Shown here in pieces: positions 8,460 to 17,745 of a DNA stretch of 64,000 nucleotides. Below the pieces are notes generated by a model. It worked only from the letters and a program-made list of their open reading frames with translations, searched no databases and had not been told where the DNA came from. Each line of letters begins with the position of its first letter. The stretch's first letter is position 1. This DNA comes from JABDKH01 sp963768565. GTDB taxonomy: Bacteria > Bacteroidota > Rhodothermia > Rhodothermales > JABDKH01. The stretch is from NCBI GenBank assembly GCA_963768565.1, contig CAVYIO010000022.1, positions 1-64,000 of the forward strand, read 5' to 3'. Both the position numbers and the translations under genes were made by a program.

Positions 8460-9104
8460 TCAGGGGAGAAGAAGCTCAGGATCAATCGTGACATTGTAGT
8501 CGATTTCCGAGTAGTGATATCGCTCCACAACCTGCTGCTCTTCCGCACGCTCGTGCAAGACTACTCGGAGCGGGTGCCGAATCACGTGCAGCGTGGAATT
8601 CAGATGGTCCGCATCGACGTAGCTGACAGCAGTTCGCTCAGACGTCAATTGCTCCAGTATCACGGTGTCCCACACCTCCAGAACAAATCTCAGGTCGTCA
8701 AGGAATCCGTTCCGGGACATCTGGTTGCCGCGGAGTGACCGAACACGGGGATGGGATGGCTCAAAGGAGCGCTTTATGAAGCTCAGCAGCCCGCGCTTGA
8801 ATCCGTAGACCCGTCCGCCAAACAGAATCGCGGTCGCACCCTCACCTTTGCCGTCGAAGACATCCAGCCTCATGTTGTCCTGTCCAGCCCATAGACACCG
8901 GCCAGATGTGTGTACCTCCTGCTGACCCGACCGCTCCCAGCTTGTTTGCACCCAGCTCGCCGTCCGAACTGTATCCACCAGCGCACGTATTTCGGTGACG
9001 AGACCATCTTGTTGCGCCCGTACAAATCCTGGAGTACTCGCGACATAACCAACCAGCGCAATCGCCAGGAAAACACGATTCAAAACCCAAGAGAACTGCT
9101 GCAT
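8460..9104 (-). CDS. LolA-like periplasmic protein
   Basis: A 214-residue protein with an N-terminal signal peptide (hydrophobic FLAIALVGYVASTPGF, cleavage near AQQDG). The body looks like the open, single-sheet fold of LolA/DUF1571-type lipoprotein or lipid carriers: a short helical start, then strand pairs such as MRLDVFDGKGEGATAILFGG and VRSLRGNQMSRNGFLDDLRF. I see no lipobox. The family match is from overall pattern and is moderate. It sits between the 5-alpha-reductase homologue (6 bases upstream) and the flavoprotein (14 bases downstream). A periplasmic carrier for a hydrophobic product of this operon is a reasonable but unproven role. Confidence 0.6.
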   Translation of the reverse strand: MQQFSWVLNRVFLAIALVGYVASTPGFVRAQQDGLVTEIRALVDTVRTASWVQTSWERSGQQEVHTSGRCLWAGQDNMRLDVFDGKGEGATAILFGGRVYGFKRGLLSFIKRSFEPSHPRVRSLRGNQMSRNGFLDDLRFVLEVWDTVILEQLTSERTAVSYVDADHLNSTLHVIRHPLRVVLHERAEEQQVVERYHYSEIDYNVTIDPELLLP

Positions 9105-9110
9105 TCGTGC

Positions 9111-9863
9111 TCAGACCAGATACGGTATCAATGCCCTTCTGCCTGACGGGTATTCGCTGAATCGCTCATGGTACCAGCGGTGATTAGACAGAGCCCTCGG
9201 AATCAGGTTTGCTGCAGTCCACAGGGCAAATGCCGCAGCGGCCGGAGACCACGTCATCAGAGCAAAACCGATCCACTCCACTATTTCGCCCAGATAGTTC
9301 GGACATGAGACCAGATTGAAAAGCGCACCTCGCGGAATTTCGTAGCGCCCGGATCGGCGGAGCCGCAACAGTATACTATCAGACTGCAGATTAATGACGA
9401 GCCCAACCACGAAGAGCGTGGCGCCGACGACAAACCTCCAATCTGAGATCCAGGCCAGCTCATAAGTGGGCCCGAGCGATCCCAGAAAGTACCCGTTGAG
9501 GAAACCATTTACCGAGTTAAAGAAGATCGCAGAACCAACGATGGCGAGCGGCATCCGCTTTGAGCCGGGCGCCATTCGAAACGGAAAAACAAGTGTGCGA
9601 TGGACGTAGTGAATCTGCCAGGCCGCGAAGAAGATCCACGTTGCTATCGACATCGGGTTGGATCCGCTTAGCACGAACCACGCAAAGACAAGGAGCGCTG
9701 GCAACTCCATAAGAAACCAACCGAGTCTGTGGTCAATGGTTGGCCCCCAACCCGACTGCGTATGGCGACCGTAGGGGGCGCGGACGCGGAGCAGTACGAT
9801 GAACGCGACGGCCGCAACCCCCACCCATGCAATAATGACAAGTCGGAAGATGGAGAGGGTCAT
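9111..9863 (-). CDS. 3-oxo-5-alpha-steroid 4-dehydrogenase (steroid 5-alpha-reductase) family protein
   Basis: A 250-residue, highly hydrophobic protein with about six to seven membrane segments. The C-terminal third is a near-textbook match to animal SRD5A enzymes: SCPNYLGEIVEWIGFALMTW, then SNHRWYHERF and the end RRALIPYLV. These include the NADPH- and substrate-contacting Asn, Glu, His and Arg positions of the family. Known members reduce the C4-C5 double bond of 3-oxo-steroids, or related double bonds in polyprenols and enoyl lipids. The start overlaps the sulfotransferase stop as ATGA. Bacterial substrates are largely unknown; a steroid, hopanoid-like or isoprenoid substrate is inference. 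Confidence 0.88.
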   Translation of the reverse strand: MTLSIFRLVIIAWVGVAAVAFIVLLRVRAPYGRHTQSGWGPTIDHRLGWFLMELPALLVFAWFVLSGSNPMSIATWIFFAAWQIHYVHRTLVFPFRMAPGSKRMPLAIVGSAIFFNSVNGFLNGYFLGSLGPTYELAWISDWRFVVGATLFVVGLVINLQSDSILLRLRRSGRYEIPRGALFNLVSCPNYLGEIVEWIGFALMTWSPAAAAFALWTAANLIPRALSNHRWYHERFSEYPSGRRALIPYLV

Positions 9864-11047
9864 TGGCGGGCTGATACCTCAGTTCCTCGGGATGCTCTCG
9901 AGCCTCCGTCCATCGATGGGTTTCGATCGAACCCATAGGCTTCAAAAACGTCCGCTAACCGTTCATAGATTTCGTCGCGCGTCATGCCGAAATCTTCCAG
10001 TGTGTACTGGTGACGACTCTGATAATTGCGAGAGCGACGTGCAGCGGCCTCAAGGACGTTCGTGAACTCGCCGGACATGTCCAGATCGAATGCCGCATAG
10101 ATGCGTCGGACAGTTCGTGCCGGATCACCGACAAGATCATCGAACCGAATGTCTACGACCTGGGACGACGGAATTGCTGCCAGTATCTGCAACCGAGAGC
10201 GGTAATACTCGCAGAACAGATCTGCCAGAGCACGGTACGCCTCAATGCTGTCGGCTGCTTGCGGCGCCAGTCGGCGCCACGTCACCGTATACATGCTGAG
10301 CAATGAAGCAACCGTGTCATACGGATGGCGGATCATGTGGATGAACCTGACGTCTGGTATCGCGCTGATCGTCGCCTCGAGCCGCCCGGTGACCGCCGTA
10401 TTCTTCACCAGGAGTGTCCTGTTTCCACCTTCCGCAAATATGTGACGGCGAAGACTTCCGAGGTAGTCCGACATCAGGCGTTCACGAGTCTTCGATGACA
10501 TTCGATCGACATAGCCCACGTGACCGAGTTCGTCAAAGAACGGAAACAGGAGAGTGACTACCGGGGTCAGCATGGAATAAACGAATAGCTGCTCGTCTTC
10601 TTCCGGCTCCGACAATCGTGTTCGATGTATACCTGTCCATCCGCCAAACGCGCGTTGACTGAGGTGGCGCGTGAGTCGCTCGAGCGGTCTTCCCACTGCC
10701 TTGTCTGCCGCCCCGGCGGCATTTAGCAACCGGTACAGGGCGACTGATGGAAAGATCGACTGATACAGATCCATCGAGGTAAAGCGTGAATCGAGCGACA
10801 GCAGCCTGTGCAGAAAAGTGGTGCCGCTTCTGGGATTCCCAATGATATAAATCGGCGACTTAACTGCCTGGCGTCGGAAGGCGGGATAGACAATATGATC
10901 CAGTCCGCGGAATACAAGGACGGTTGTACGTAGTCCAAGGAACGCCAGGACCAATCCTGTCGCCCACGGCGCATGTCGCGGATGAAAATGACGCCTGGAG
11001 AATGTGCTCCGAAGTGCGCGAATGAATGTCGGCAGATGAAGAAACAT
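9860..11047 (-). CDS. PAPS-dependent sulfotransferase family protein
   Basis: A 395-residue protein with the 5'-phosphosulfate-binding loop IIGNPRSGTTFLHRLLSLD near residue 95 and the 3'-phosphate-binding region FIHMIRHPYDTVASL. It has a hydrophobic N-terminal segment (WATGLVLAFLGLRTTVLVF) that probably anchors it to the membrane. Family members move sulfate from PAPS to hydroxyls on lipids, sterols, polyketides or sugars. This one resembles the larger bacterial and eukaryotic sulfotransferase-3-like group. It is the first gene of a tight four-gene operon and is coupled by ATGA to a 5-alpha-reductase homologue, which points to a membrane-soluble acceptor. Confidence 0.87.
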   Translation of the reverse strand: MFLHLPTFIRALRSTFSRRHFHPRHAPWATGLVLAFLGLRTTVLVFRGLDHIVYPAFRRQAVKSPIYIIGNPRSGTTFLHRLLSLDSRFTSMDLYQSIFPSVALYRLLNAAGAADKAVGRPLERLTRHLSQRAFGGWTGIHRTRLSEPEEDEQLFVYSMLTPVVTLLFPFFDELGHVGYVDRMSSKTRERLMSDYLGSLRRHIFAEGGNRTLLVKNTAVTGRLEATISAIPDVRFIHMIRHPYDTVASLLSMYTVTWRRLAPQAADSIEAYRALADLFCEYYRSRLQILAAIPSSQVVDIRFDDLVGDPARTVRRIYAAFDLDMSGEFTNVLEAAARRSRNYQSRHQYTLEDFGMTRDEIYERLADVFEAYGFDRNPSMDGGSRASRGTEVSARQ

Positions 11048-11216
11048 GCCTTGATGTGCACCGCCGTTTAGACCCGCGTCCAGAAAATGATCAGGCTTGT
11101 GGGCCCCAGCGAGAAATCAATCGTGACGCCGCCGTGTGGCCCAATCCAGCCATCAGGGGATGGCGTCCACGTCAGGACCGGTAGCACACTTCCGCTGCGG
11201 ACCCTAACGCGGGTCG
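11048..11216. other. Gap between TonB receptor and sulfotransferase; possible coding remnant
   Basis: No complete gene. On the minus strand, immediately after the receptor stop, an open stretch ending with a stop near 11070 would encode protein-like sequence containing WTPSPDGWIGPHGGVTI, but no convincing start codon or family match was seen. It may be a gene remnant, a small gene broken by an indel, or chance. Confidence 0.3.
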
Positions 11217-14037
11217 TCAGAACGTGTGGGCCAGACGAACAAGTGCAAGCCTGCCGAGCTTCGGCACATCAACGAACTCCTCGTGCTCGTTATTCAGCAG
11301 GTTCTGAATCGTAACTGTCAATTGAGTTTTCGGAGAGAAAGGTACGCGATAGTGCATGCTCAGATCGACGAGTGTATACGGATTGACTGTCCCAACATAC
11401 ACATCCGAGCGGACGGGGAATCCTCCCACATACCGAACCCGGATTTCCGATCTGAGATCGTATCTCGGATAGGTGAACCGAACACTTCCCGAGACCTTGT
11501 TGCGCGGCGCGTTCAGAGCAATGTCATTAATGTTGTCTACGTTGCGGAAAAGGTTTTCGGAGACGAACGAATACGTCCCGCCGAAACTCCAGCGGGGGGA
11601 GAGGAAGTAGGTGAAGTAAACATCCGCACCATAAAGCGAAATATCTCCAAAATTACGTCGCACCAATAGCGCGGCCGTGGGATCGAAGGACTCGACAGGA
11701 TTCACGGACCCGAACGGCACCGATCCTGCGATACCCGAACTGATCAGAAAACTCAATTCCGATGCGGGCGACCCGTCACCGTTTCCTAAGCCCTGGATTC
11801 CGTCGAGGGCGAGGAGTAACGACAGAGCGTCCGCGTTCGCTGGATCAGCGAGAACTTGTTCAACATGTTCGGTGAGGGCGAGCTGAAGCGTTGGTGAATC
11901 AAGAAACACAGTCGGCGACCCGACAAGAAAAGGCCCGATGAAGTTCTTGACATGTGTCCTGTATACATCCAGTCCTACAAAGACCCGTTCCCGAAGAACA
12001 CCCTTGTATCCGAACTCGATGGTTTCGGTACGAGTAATTTTCAGCGGATCGATGTCCGACGGCTCGAACGTCGGCACGAATCCTTGCCGACCGAGATCCA
12101 GTATCTGCAGAGAGTTTCGAACACCGACCACCTCGTCCGGAAGAACGAGATCCAGGGCATTAGAAAACGCCTCGAGCTGATCAGTCGGAATGAGGCCTGA
12201 CTCCGCAAGTCCCAGGCCCAGACCAGCCACGCTTGCGTCCCTCGCAACCGACCACATCACATTGGTAAACACCGGATCGTCGAGCGAAATGAATTGGTCT
12301 TCGCCAAAGCCTCTGGGGTCCAGCCGCGCATACGGTGATCTGAATTGCACCCGTCCGCTCATATCGCGACTGAAATGGAATCCATTCGACGGCGTCCCCT
12401 GAGCCCTCAGATTCATTGTCGGGCTGAAGCCAAGCAGCGGCTCCAGTCGTGCACCCTCGAATACATCGCGCTGACCCAGGACGTCGGCAAACAGGTGATT
12501 GGCTGCCGGTGTCTGGAACGCCCGGTTAAATGTCAGGCGAAACGTATGCTGCGGAGTCGGCTTGACCACCAGAGCGGCACGGGGAGAGAAAGTCAGATCG
12601 TCGACACGGTTGTGTCGATCGACTCGGGCAGCCAGCACAACGTCCAACTTTCGACTGACGCGCGTTTCCGATTGCACGTAGGCCCCGATCTCATTGATGT
12701 CGTCCTGGTCTTCGTATGCACCGTTGACCGTACCCTTGCTGTCGGGCCTGGTGAGATACAGGTCGACTCCATATGTGAAGTCCTGGCGCGGACCAATTGA
12801 AGAGTTGTGCTGGGCCTGCGCGACAAACTGTCCGGAATTCTCGCTGAAGAGTTCGCCCGTTCGAAGCGCGTACGAGTCGCGCGAGTCAAGTTCACTGTAG
12901 AAGATCTGCGCGAAGAGCCGGCCGTACCTGAGCCGAGCCTGAGCGTACGTGTAAAGTACGTTCTTCGCCTGGACTGCACCGGTGGGGGAGGTCTCGATGT
13001 TGTCGCCGTGGGTAAGTCCACCGCTTACTATCAGCGTTCCGGTTGGCGAAAACCGGTAGTCTACACGACCATCCAGCGCAAGATTCCGAACGTTGAAATC
13101 CCTGAGTCCAATTCTAAGCGTGTCCTCACGAGCACCGGCCTCAAGTGCAAGTCGTCGAGCCGACACCTCGAGGCTATCAGCAAATTCAAAGTCCCGCCCC
13201 GTGTAGTACTGGGCAAAGACCTTGAAGCCCAGTCGTTTGCCGACCGTGCCCGCGTGCCGAAGCGCACCTGAAAGCACTTCGTTCTCACCCATTGATACGG
13301 TTGCTGTCGTCCCCCTTGAATCGAACGGTGAACGTGTTACAATGTGGACGACGCCGTTTGCGGCATTGGGTCCATAGAGGGCGGAAGCGGGGCCCGACAC
13401 GACTTCGATCCGTTCGATGTCAGCGGAGTTGATGGGAATCAGATTTAGTGCCGTAAGCCTGATCGATGGAATGCGAGCAATCCGATTGTCCACGAGAGTC
13501 AGCAGCGAGCTCGCGAGGTTGTCATTGAAACCGCGAATCACGATTCGCGACTGGTTAATACCTGTCGACACGAGATCGACTGATGGCACGGCCTTGAGAT
13601 ACTCGGCGGCAGTGAGGGCCGTGCGAGCCTCTATCTCTTCGGTTTCCAACACCGTGATCGCGGCGGGGGCATCGAGTAGTTTCTGAGGCGATCGCGAGGC
13701 CGTAATCGTGACGGGATTGATCTCGATGTCAGTCGGGACCAGCAGAATCTCCAGGTCATGTCGGCCATCCTCCTCGGACATCCACGACGATATCCTGCGA
13801 ACGATATCCGACGTATGACACCTGAATCGTGTATCGGCCTGATCCCAACCGCGACAGGGTGAACCTGCCATTCGCCGAGGTCGCCGTCCCGAGTTTCGTC
13901 GGTCCGCTGGTGGTGACCACATTAGCCCCGATCAGCGTCTCGGCAGACTCAGAATCGATGACGCGGCCTGTTACGGTCTGGGCCTCGGAATCCAGTATGA
14001 TGATACCGGCGAGCAGAATCGACAGTACGATCTTCAT
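11217..14037 (-). CDS. TonB-dependent outer-membrane receptor (frame interrupted)
   Basis: A receptor of about 939 residues. A signal peptide (MKIVLSILLAGIIILDSEAQ) precedes a carboxypeptidase-regulatory-like domain (TVTGRVIDSESAETLIGANV...YVGYRSQDIVVDV). Then come the plug (LDAPAAITVLETEEIEARTA, RIEVVSGPASALYGPNAANG) and a 22-strand-type barrel that ends, as usual, in Phe (LVRLAHTF). The first ~90 residues are in one frame and the rest in another. Removing one C at about 13775-13777 joins them as DIVVDV-EEDGRHDLEIL. Substrate is not predictable from sequence. It lies on the same strand 169 bases upstream of the sulfotransferase operon, so import or sensing of that operon's substrate is possible. 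Confidence 0.9.
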
Positions 14038-14187
14038 GGACATCTGGATGCCACGCGGCATCAGTACGTTTTGGCGGCGGTGGGGGTGTCTGTGGGACGG
14101 ACACGCCTCTAATTACGCTCTGCGAGACGAGAATGTCCAGTCGGGCGCCAGGTGGACAACGACTCGCGGCCTGCGGAGACGGATCGC

Positions 14188-15816
14188 CTAATTCGCATCA
14201 AGACTGAGGAAACCGCACGGACACACCTCAATGCACTTTCCGCACGATTCGCACCGATCAAGCATCAGTACGAAATGCTCTCCCGGTCTCGGCTCGATCA
14301 CCCGGGCGAACCCGTCCGCATTACAGAACATCCAGCAGTAGCTACAGCCGATGCACATGCCGCACGAGAGGCATCGATCCGCCTCGTTGAAGAATTCCTC
14401 TCCCGTAATTGTCCGGGCAACTTCAAGGTCCGGCTCCGCCACGCGTGTTTCCGGATCAACGACCGGTGTTGTGACTCGATCGGCACCTTTGTAATAGTCC
14501 AGATTCAGATCTGCTGTCGAGACTCCGGGGTGCGCGACGGAGGCTTGAGCCGGCAGGCTGCGGAGTCGGGCGTGAGCATTTTCTGCGGCAATTCTGCCGT
14601 GGGCGATGGCCATGCTGGCGAGGCCCGGTCCTGTGACATCACCGCCTGCCCAAACCTGGTACTGCCGCGGGTCTTGATTCGCCGACGCCCACTCACCGTT
14701 CTGGCCAAATCCAGAAAGACCTTGCCAATCGGGTCGCTGGGCGACAGCCACTATGACCGCGTCGGTCTCGATCTCAAATTCACTTCCGGGTAGCGGGACG
14801 GGTCTACGCCTTCCCGACTCATCCTCATCGCCAAGCTGCATCCGTTGCACTACGATTGCCTGGATCTCCTCGCCGTCCCGACGAATTGCGGACGGCGAAA
14901 CAAGGAAGTTGATCGCCACGCCTTCCTCGATTGCGTCATCGATCTCACTGGCTATGGCCGGCATCTCATCGCGTGTGCGACGGTACAGGATGCGTACTTC
15001 GGCACCTAATCGACGAGCCGATCTTGCAGCGTCGATGGCTGTGTTTCCACCTCCAATGACAACGACTCTCTCGCCGACCTCGGGCGCTTGTCCCCGAGAG
15101 TACTGCTCCAGAAACTCAACACCGGAGTAGACGTGCGGGCCATCTTCTCCATCGATCCCCAGCGCGCGGCCAAGTCCAGCACCGACGCCAAGGAAAATGA
15201 TGTCATGTTCGTTTCGAAGTTCATCGGTGCTGACGTCTGTTCCAATGCGCATGTTTAGTCGAAGCTCGACACCGAGATCCAGTATGCGTTTGATTTCCGC
15301 GTCGAGCACGGTGGGTGGGAGGCGGTAGTCCGGTATGCCATGACGCAGCATGCCACCGGGTGCGTCGTTACGATCGTACACCGTTACCGGATAGCCACGG
15401 CGCGCCATCTGATACGCGAACGAGAGGCCGGCCGGTCCCGACCCGATCACGCCCACACTTTCAGACTGGTCTGGTCCTTCGATTACGGGGAGCTTCAGCT
15501 TGTTCTGAATAGCCTGATCACCGAGGTAACGCTCCATAGCATGAACGGCCACGGCACCGTCTTTGTCCGACCTGTTGCACCCAGACTCGCAAGGGTGAGG
15601 GCAGATTCGCCCCATGGTCGCCGGGAACGGATTGCGCTCGACGACCATGTTCCACGCCTTCTCCAGTGCTTCCGATTCCGAATAGCCGAAGGTCGCGCGC
15701 TGGGAGATCACCGCGAGCCAGCCTCGGACGTCCGTGCCGCTGGGACATCCCGCTGCGCATGGCGGGGTCTTCGTCTGCTGCCTGGGACGCCGAGTTATGT
15801 TTGGAGCCGGTTCCAC
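14188..15816 (-). CDS. GltD-like NAD(P)H oxidoreductase with added Fe-S clusters
   Basis: A 542-residue flavoprotein related to the small subunit of glutamate synthase. The N-terminal Fe-S segment has CAAGCPSGTDVRGW and GRICPHPCESGCNR. The FAD loop is GSGPAGLSFAYQMARRG and the NAD(P) loop GGGNTAIDAARSARRLG. A C-terminal ferredoxin-like extension carries CLSCGMCIGCSYCWMFC and CESCGKCIEVCPCGFL, enough for two more clusters. No glutamate synthase large subunit is nearby, so it probably moves electrons between NAD(P)H and a ferredoxin or partner enzyme. It starts with GTG one base after the stop of the cNMP-binding gene, so translation is likely coupled. Its physiological partner is unknown. Confidence 0.85.
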   Translation of the reverse strand: MEPAPNITRRPRQQTKTPPCAAGCPSGTDVRGWLAVISQRATFGYSESEALEKAWNMVVERNPFPATMGRICPHPCESGCNRSDKDGAVAVHAMERYLGDQAIQNKLKLPVIEGPDQSESVGVIGSGPAGLSFAYQMARRGYPVTVYDRNDAPGGMLRHGIPDYRLPPTVLDAEIKRILDLGVELRLNMRIGTDVSTDELRNEHDIIFLGVGAGLGRALGIDGEDGPHVYSGVEFLEQYSRGQAPEVGERVVVIGGGNTAIDAARSARRLGAEVRILYRRTRDEMPAIASEIDDAIEEGVAINFLVSPSAIRRDGEEIQAIVVQRMQLGDEDESGRRRPVPLPGSEFEIETDAVIVAVAQRPDWQGLSGFGQNGEWASANQDPRQYQVWAGGDVTGPGLASMAIAHGRIAAENAHARLRSLPAQASVAHPGVSTADLNLDYYKGADRVTTPVVDPETRVAEPDLEVARTITGEEFFNEADRCLSCGMCIGCSYCWMFCNADGFARVIEPRPGEHFVLMLDRCESCGKCIEVCPCGFLSLDAN

Positions 15817-15817
15817 G

Positions 15818-16210
15818 CTATTGTTTTCCGATCGTGGGCGCCACGTCGCCCTTCAGCAGAGTCAGCTCCGCGTCCAGTTTTCGTATTCGACCCGACATGG
15901 TCTTCAAAATATTCAAAGCAAGAGTAGGATCTTCGTGAACCCGCCGCAAGAACGTCTTCTTGTCGATCGTAAGAACGCGAACCGGCGTCACTGCCCGGAC
16001 CGTCGCGGATCGCACCTGCTTCTCAATAATGGCCATTTCTCCGAAGATCTCGCCCTTCTTCAGCACATCAACAACCGCCTCTTTGCCGTCTTCCTCCTTC
16101 AGTACCGCAACCTCGCCTTCCTGCAGTACGAACATGCAGTCGCCGACATCACCTTGCTGAATTAGTGTGGCGCCGGTGTCGTAGAACTTACCCAGAAGAT
16201 TAGACTTCAT
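15818..16210 (-). CDS. Cyclic-nucleotide-binding-domain protein (intact cNMP pocket)
   Basis: A 130-residue single-domain protein with no DNA-binding part. The phosphate-binding cassette IFGEMAIIEKQVRSATVRA keeps both the Glu and the Arg that bind the sugar hydroxyl and cyclic phosphate of cAMP or cGMP. This differs from the degenerate version at 168-626. ATG 16210 overlaps the flavoprotein stop by 11 bases; an upstream in-frame ATG at 16234 would lengthen the overlap. It lies between two redox flavoproteins in one operon, directly downstream of a sensor kinase that ends in a nucleotide cyclase. I infer that it relays cyclic nucleotide to these enzymes, perhaps by binding them. Confidence 0.87.
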   Translation of the reverse strand: MKSNLLGKFYDTGATLIQQGDVGDCMFVLQEGEVAVLKEEDGKEAVVDVLKKGEIFGEMAIIEKQVRSATVRAVTPVRVLTIDKKTFLRRVHEDPTLALNILKTMSGRIRKLDAELTLLKGDVAPTIGKQ

Positions 16211-17597
16211 TTGCCTTTCCCTCAGTAGATCCATTGTTGCGCAGGCCCGCCAGATTGCCGACTACGAGATTCGAAATCAGACCTCCGATAAATGCCGGTT
16301 TCATGGTCCGCATCAGCACATCCCGGTAGGGAGCACTGCCGGTGAACAGATCCCACAACACACTGCTCATCAGACGCTCGGAGCGTTGCGATGCCTGTTC
16401 TCTGGCGGTCATCCTGAGTACGCCGCGACGGGAAAAGCGCGTCTTCTGAATCAAGTGGCTGAATCCGAAAATAAACTTCCCAAGCGCGTTGTCGAGATTG
16501 ATGGCTCTGCAGGCCGGCCAATAGTGTTTCCGCAGTGCCTCCTCAGAGAAGCCATGGAACGCTACTGCGCCGGCGGCGGCCTTGGACGTTCGATACGCCG
16601 CTCCGATACCATCCTTGTACAGTCGCGAGACACCCGAGTCTCCGATAAAGATGAGTCGGTCTGCAAACGGTTGCCGTGCTCCCTTCACGTTGATGCGTGG
16701 GAAGCAGTGACAGACATTTTCGGGAGCAAAGCCATCCGGGAAGCATGCTTTCACCTCGGGAGACGACAGAAATGAGTTGACAAGTTTCGAGTCGATGTCG
16801 TGCCCGAGCAAACACAGAGTTACAAAATCGCCCTTCGGAATCATGGCCGCAAACTCGAGGCGCGGAAGGTCGAGCAGGAATACATGCATCGAAGTACCCA
16901 GGTGCTCGGCAATTCGGTCGCGTCCGAGATGATACTCGCAAATGAATGTCTTCATGGATTCCGGCCGCCTGTACCGTGCGTTCTCATCGGAAACAAGACC
17001 GAGAATTCGGCTATTGATTCCGGACGCGACAATCACGAGATCGAAAGTTGCGGGATCCTCGGATGAGAACGAAAGACGAGGCTTCCCGAACAACCAGTCG
17101 AGACCGGTCACGAGATCGTTTACGATCGTGGCGCCCGCCTCTACTGCCAGCTCCTGCAGGTACTTGTCGAACCCGATGAAGTCGATGGGAACGGATTCAC
17201 GCGGACCATGCCCCCGATAGACGGCTGCGATTCTTTTCTCCTGGAGTGGCGTCTCGATTCGGACGTCTCCAACGTCCATGTGCAGCATGTACGAGTCGAT
17301 GCCGCGCTGAACCACATGCTCGGGCAGATTGATGCCTTCGGTCGCGAGGAGCTGGACCAGAGATTCGGAAATGATCCCGCCACAGTGATTGCATCCGGCA
17401 GGACCGCTATGCGTGAAGAAGCGCGGCTCGAATATCGTCAGGTCGATGTCGACCCCGACCAACTCTGCCATACCCAGCAGGAAATAGCTGAACATGGACC
17501 CCGCCGGGCCACCACCGATCACGGCTACTCTCGTGCCATCTGCGAGGAGCATTTCCGTGGAGTCGTTCAGAACTCGGGGTGACGATCGGAGCTCCAT
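16200..17597 (-). CDS. Geranylgeranyl-reductase-like FAD oxidoreductase
   Basis: A 465-residue flavoprotein. ATG 17597 is preferred because the FAD motif VAVIGGGPAGSMFSYFLL then falls about 25 residues in. Distinctive features are the cysteine pair SGPAGCNHCGGIISESLV and the second FAD motif LIFIGDSGVSRLYKDGIGAAY. The C-terminal part has a hydrophobic region (FIGGLISNLVVGNLAGL) that may touch the membrane. Related enzymes reduce isoprenoid chains of lipids, quinones or chlorophyll, but this CNxCGG-bearing branch has no function I recognise. It is first in a three-gene operon with a cNMP-binding protein and an Fe-S oxidoreductase, which may supply its electrons. Confidence 0.78.
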   Translation of the reverse strand: MELRSSPRVLNDSTEMLLADGTRVAVIGGGPAGSMFSYFLLGMAELVGVDIDLTIFEPRFFTHSGPAGCNHCGGIISESLVQLLATEGINLPEHVVQRGIDSYMLHMDVGDVRIETPLQEKRIAAVYRGHGPRESVPIDFIGFDKYLQELAVEAGATIVNDLVTGLDWLFGKPRLSFSSEDPATFDLVIVASGINSRILGLVSDENARYRRPESMKTFICEYHLGRDRIAEHLGTSMHVFLLDLPRLEFAAMIPKGDFVTLCLLGHDIDSKLVNSFLSSPEVKACFPDGFAPENVCHCFPRINVKGARQPFADRLIFIGDSGVSRLYKDGIGAAYRTSKAAAGAVAFHGFSEEALRKHYWPACRAINLDNALGKFIFGFSHLIQKTRFSRRGVLRMTAREQASQRSERLMSSVLWDLFTGSAPYRDVLMRTMKPAFIGGLISNLVVGNLAGLRNNGSTEGKANEV

Positions 17598-17745
17598 GGA
17601 CGAGGTGATGTTCAGTTCACTTGCAGCGCGCAGGATGATACAAGTGAAGAGGCCCGACACCGGATGACAGGCGTTTCCTGATAATGCCGTAAGGTCGCGA
17701 AAGTGAAGAGCCGTGCCACCTGTGGGCGGCGGTCAGAAGGCGGGA

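Noticed and set aside
11226..13686. Several 60-154 codon open frames on the plus strand across the TonB receptor gene
   Set aside because: They lie wholly inside the receptor on the opposite strand, have low-complexity Arg/Ser/Thr content and no family features; they are shadows of GC-rich coding sequence.
14188..15816. Calling the GltD-like protein a glutamate synthase subunit
   Set aside because: No gltB is nearby and the C-terminal Fe-S extension is absent from the true small subunit.
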